From an uncultured Clostridia bacterium (GTDB lineage: Bacteria; Bacillota; Clostridia; Peptostreptococcales; Anaerovoracaceae): a stretch of DNA of 9,461 nucleotides. The notes under the pieces are model-generated. The model ran no database searches. It saw only the letters and a program-made list of their open reading frames with translations, and was not told the origin of the DNA. Location: contig CALIBC010000032.1 of the NCBI GenBank assembly GCA_938045615.1, positions 1-9,461 of the forward strand. The letters run 5' to 3'. This document shows, piece by piece, positions 7,129-9,461 of the stretch (position 1 is the first letter of the stretch; the number at the start of each line of letters is the position of its first letter). A program made the position numbers and the translations under genes.

Positions 7129-8757
7129 ATGAAAGCAAAACAAACCATATCACTTTTCACATCCCTGATGCTTTGCCTCGCACTGCTGGCAGGCTGCGGG
7201 AATCAAGTCAGTAATTCTTCTACGGAGAATAGCTCCAACGCCCAAGGCGAAACATCCGAGATAGCGAAGGTACTGAACATTGCGACCATCGGTGAAACAA
7301 AGACCTTATCCCCACTTTACATGATCTCAGACAATCAACCCACCAGTAAGCTCATTTATGAGGGGCTTGTAAAATACGTTGATGGTGAAATCAAGCCCTG
7401 CCTGGCTGAGAGCTGGGATTTGTCAGAGGATGGCACTGTTCTGACATTCCACCTGCGTCAGGGGGTTACCTTCCATGATGGAGAGACGTTCAATGCCGAA
7501 GCCGCAAAAACCAATATTGAATTCTGGCATACCAATCCTGCATATGTCGCTCTCCCCGGCGTGGTTTCCTATTCCAACATTGAGGCCACGGATGAATACA
7601 CCCTTACCATTACTTATGATGCGCCTTATTTTGCCTACTTGAATGATTTTTGCTGGCCGGACGTTTGTGTGATGATTTCCCCTAAGCTCATTGTTAACGG
7701 TGATTTCCAGACTGTGCACGGTTATGCCGGAACCGGCCCATATGTCTACGGCGAATATGTAGCCGGGCAGTATACTGTGTTTAACAGGAATGAACACTAT
7801 TGGGGCAAACCGGCCTATTATGACCAGATCGTTGCCAAGTACATCCCGGAAGCCGCTTCCCGCTTGCAGGCGCTTCGTACAGGAGAGATTGATCTGATTT
7901 ACGGCTCTGCACAAATGAGTTACGAGGATTACCAGCAGGCAACGGCCATTTCCGGTGTCGCAGGAAAACTGGCTCCTGCCGGGTCTACCGTTCGGAACAT
8001 TACCACAAATTTCAACGGGAATCTCTCTGACCTGCGCGTCCGTCAGGCGATTGCCTGCGCCATTGATAAAGAAGGAATTTCAGAGGGCCTTACCTATGGG
8101 CATGAACCTGTTGCAAATACCGTTGTTACGGATGGAACGGCATATTCCGATATTACCGGAAATGAAGCCTACACCTATGATCTGGAACGTGCAAATCAAC
8201 TGCTGGATGAGGCTGGTTGGATAACCAACAGCGATACCGGTATCCGGGAAAAGGGCGGGCAGCCCCTTCATATTGCCTTCACCTACCCGACAGATGACAG
8301 CACGACCAGACCAATAGCAACGCTGATTAAGAGCCAGCTTGCCGAGGTCGGCATTGATATGGAAATTAAGGGCCTTGAGAAAATGGAGTGGTACATGGGC
8401 TACATGTCTCCGGATGGTTTTGACATGACCACAATGAATACATTCTACAATTATGCTATGCCGCACTGCTGGTATTCTCCCATGCTTGCGCAGATGCCAC
8501 AGGACGTGTCAATTCCTCTGATGAAGGATTCGGATACCTTTATTTCCTATCTGTCCGAGTTCAAAACATCAAATGATGAGGCCAGGCTAAAGGAGATCTT
8601 CACCTATCTCATTCAGAACGACCTCGATCAAGTGCTGGATATTCCGTTGACCTATCAGATGGACATGATCGTATATAACAGCCAGAAAATTTCCGACTAC
8701 AACTTTGTATCGGATTATCAGTTTTTTGATCCGACACAAATTACACCAACTGAATAA
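7129..8757 (+). CDS. Substrate-binding lipoprotein of the nickel/peptide ABC importer (SBP family 5, NikA-like)
   Basis: A 542-residue extracellular lipoprotein. Residues 1-23 are a lipoprotein signal: a basic start MKAK, a hydrophobic core and the lipobox LLAGC, with Cys23 to be lipidated. A flexible serine/asparagine-rich linker (about 25-45) follows. The mature part is a family-5 binding protein like NikA/DppA: NIATIGETKTLSPLY, then CLAESWDLSEDGTVLTFHLRQGVTFHDGE (about 91-119), GTGPYVYGEY and RNEHYWGKP (about 202-228), EIDLIYG (about 253-259), VRQAIACAIDK (about 304-314), and LERANQLLDEAGW (about 352-364). Several of these segments are closer to NikA than to peptide-binding DppA/OppA, notably IREKGGQPL and EIDLIYG. 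From memory of E. coli NikA, residues W398, Y402, H416 and the ligand arginines do not appear conserved, so the cargo may differ: another metal chelate or a peptide. It is the last gene of the operon, just before a strong terminator. Family and location are sure; cargo is open. Confidence 0.9.
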   Translation: MKAKQTISLFTSLMLCLALLAGCGNQVSNSSTENSSNAQGETSEIAKVLNIATIGETKTLSPLYMISDNQPTSKLIYEGLVKYVDGEIKPCLAESWDLSEDGTVLTFHLRQGVTFHDGETFNAEAAKTNIEFWHTNPAYVALPGVVSYSNIEATDEYTLTITYDAPYFAYLNDFCWPDVCVMISPKLIVNGDFQTVHGYAGTGPYVYGEYVAGQYTVFNRNEHYWGKPAYYDQIVAKYIPEAASRLQALRTGEIDLIYGSAQMSYEDYQQATAISGVAGKLAPAGSTVRNITTNFNGNLSDLRVRQAIACAIDKEGISEGLTYGHEPVANTVVTDGTAYSDITGNEAYTYDLERANQLLDEAGWITNSDTGIREKGGQPLHIAFTYPTDDSTTRPIATLIKSQLAEVGIDMEIKGLEKMEWYMGYMSPDGFDMTTMNTFYNYAMPHCWYSPMLAQMPQDVSIPLMKDSDTFISYLSEFKTSNDEARLKEIFTYLIQNDLDQVLDIPLTYQMDMIVYNSQKISDYNFVSDYQFFDPTQITPTE

Positions 8758-8764
8758 TTTACTT

Positions 8765-8802
8765 ACAGTGTGGTTGTGGCTTACATGACCACACTGTTTT
8801 TT
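8765..8802 (+). terminator. Intrinsic terminator of the ABC transporter operon
   Basis: ACAGTGTGGT (8765-8774) and ACCACACTGT (8788-8797) form a perfect 10-bp stem with a 13-base loop, followed by six T residues (8797-8802). It lies 7 bases after the stop of the binding-protein gene. Confidence 0.92.
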
Positions 8803-9108
8803 AGGTATGACGGGCATGCCATCAGTCTGTGGTGAAAATCCATGCAGGGCGTAGTTGCCGACGCACCTCATAGCGATTCCCAAGGTTTACATTGTGAGGT
8901 ATAAGCGAGAAGAGGGATAGCGAAGTCGTAGCCTGACGAACAGAAACCGGATAATAAGGCGTTTGCGGCGGATAAGCTGGCTCAAGACAGCAAAAGGGCA
9001 TGGGTACACCCGCATTCGGAGCATCTGACACGGCAGATCTCTAAAGGTACCAATCTCCGGGGAGTCTTAACAGAGCAAGTGTTATCCATGGATCGTAAGG
9101 CATGATGC
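8803..9108 (+). ncRNA. Probable group II intron 5' RNA remnant, no reverse transcriptase
   Basis: No credible protein frame runs through this stretch. It has the look of group II intron domain I to III RNA: short G/A-rich loops between small stems, for example GTGGTGAAAATCC, GAGGTATAAGCGAG, GGGATAGCGAAG and CCTGACGAACAGAAACC near 8830-8950, GGGTACACCC near 9002, and CTCCGGGGAG near 9055. A GTATG at 8805-8809 would serve as a degenerate intron 5' end (consensus GUGYG). It starts directly behind the operon terminator, the preferred insertion site of group IIC introns. I find no intact intron-encoded protein and no domain V hairpin with the usual AGC and bulge pattern, so it would be a dead 5' fragment. 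The 3' limit is approximate. Another structured RNA remains possible. Confidence 0.5.
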
Positions 9109-9249
9109 ATGGCCACAGGAACAGACCAGCTGGTGGAGCTGAAGAGAATTTATGAATCATAAAAAGACTGGGAAAACTGGTTGCAATCTTTTACAAGAAT
9201 GGTTATCATAGCATTAAGCAAGCATTGGGAGACCTGTGTTTGTGGGTGA
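9109..9249 (+). pseudogene. Decayed short reading frame after the intron-like RNA
   Basis: A frame beginning at ATG 9109 reads MATGTDQLVELKRIYES, meets one in-frame TAA at 9160-9162, and continues KDWENWLQSF and on to TGA 9247-9249. An overlapping frame is also open (9156-9275, RLGKLVAIFYKNGYHSIKQ). No clear ribosome-binding site or known domain is seen. It could be the broken N-terminus of an intron-encoded protein, or chance. Confidence 0.2.
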
Positions 9250-9289
9250 TAGCAGGCCAGACTTTTTCAGGGTGAGGCCTGCTATTTTT
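9249..9289 (+). terminator. Second intrinsic terminator-like hairpin
   Basis: ATAGCAGGCC (9249-9258) and GGCCTGCTAT (9276-9285) pair perfectly over 10 bp with a 17-base loop and are followed by T residues to 9289. No intact gene precedes it, so it may be left from a lost gene or end an untranslated RNA. Confidence 0.7.
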
Positions 9290-9312
9290 AGTGACAGAGA
9301 CTATAATAGCAT

Positions 9313-9377
9313 AGAGGCCCAATATAAATCAATTTAATGCACAATGCATCAGATTAATTTATGCTGGACCTCTTTTT
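9313..9377 (+). terminator. Long imperfect palindrome ending in a T-tract
   Basis: Two 29-base arms (9313-9341 and 9345-9373) face each other across a three-base CAA loop. Pairing is broken by only four mismatches, all A opposite C, plus two G-T wobbles. The 3' arm ends CCTCT and runs into T residues to 9377, so it can act as a rho-independent terminator on this strand. Its length is more like a palindromic repeat or a decayed MITE than an ordinary terminator. A TATAAT at 9302-9307 lies just before it, without a good -35. Confidence 0.6.
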
Positions 9378-9413
9378 AATTGATTGAAAAGGGGAGGATT
9401 TAGAGGGAATAAA

Positions 9414-9461
9414 ATGCCGGATAACACCCAGAGTTCGAGGACTTAAACGACGAACAGCTTG
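9414..9461 (+). pseudogene. Possible frameshifted RiPP/bacteriocin precursor leader (cut by window end)
   Basis: ATG 9414 has AGAGGG 6 bases upstream (9402-9407) and reads MPDNTQ, then would stop at TAA 9444-9446. From GAG 9431 one frame over, the sequence reads EFEDLNDEQL to the window end, which matches the acidic end of double-glycine leader peptides (typically ELxDEELxKVAGG). That frame has no start and meets TAA at 9422. A single missing base near 9430 would join the two into one leader. It may be a real pseudogene, a sequencing error, or chance; the core peptide lies outside the window. Confidence 0.35.

Noticed and set aside
7423..7914. Minus-strand frame of 163 codons opposite the binding protein
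   Set aside because: It is a shadow of a well-supported binding-protein gene.
8822..9031. Minus-strand frame of 69 codons in the right-hand region
   Set aside because: It has no ribosome-binding site or domain and lies within the intron-like RNA sequence.
1..9461. CRISPR array, tRNA, rRNA or complete insertion sequence
   Set aside because: No regularly spaced repeats, tRNA cloverleaf with a CCA-adjacent acceptor, rRNA-like stretch or transposase motif was seen on either strand.

Overview
The window reads as chromosomal DNA of a low-to-mid GC Firmicute, most likely a gut-type Clostridia member (Lachnospiraceae/Oscillospiraceae style). The grounds are strong purine-rich Shine-Dalgarno sites, TTG starts, intrinsic terminators with T-tracts, a LAGC lipobox, and protein families typical of those genomes. 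This placement is inferred from style, not from a marker gene. All recognisable complete genes lie on the + strand.

Left part (1-2713): the 3' end of a macro-domain (ADP-ribose-binding) protein carrying a C-terminal helix-turn-helix-like domain; a 188-base gap with a strong non-terminator hairpin; a small single-domain VWA protein with an intact MIDAS; and a membrane-anchored lipase/esterase with a complete Ser-Asp-His set. The first two suggest an ADP-ribose or stress-related module, but the role is not established.

Centre (2714-8802): a PchR/YbtA-like AraC regulator, then a complete nickel/peptide-type (NikA/DppA family) ABC importer in the order permease, permease, ATPase, ATPase, lipoprotein binding protein. 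The five transporter genes are overlapping or only 2 bases apart and end at a perfect 10-bp terminator. Both ATPases are short and lack an OppD-type C-terminal extension, as in NikD/NikE-type transporters. The regulator type suggests uptake of a metal chelate (metallophore, haem-like or nickel complex) or a signalling peptide; the binding protein appears to lack the main ligand residues of E. coli NikA. A 14-bp terminator-like hairpin sits between the regulator and the transporter, only 5 bases before the first transporter gene's ribosome-binding site. Expression therefore needs read-through, or a promoter that overlaps the hairpin itself (GATAAT lies across its loop).

Right part (8803-9461): no intact gene. 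Directly after the operon terminator is about 300 bases of structured-RNA-like sequence that I read as a group II intron 5' remnant without reverse transcriptase or recognisable domain V. Its position just behind a terminator recalls group IIC introns. Then come a decayed reading frame, a second terminator-like hairpin, and a 29-bp-arm imperfect palindrome ending in a T-tract. At the right edge a start codon with a ribosome-binding site precedes residues EFEDLNDEQL in a shifted frame. These resemble the end of a double-glycine RiPP/bacteriocin leader, so a frameshifted or mis-sequenced precursor gene may begin here.
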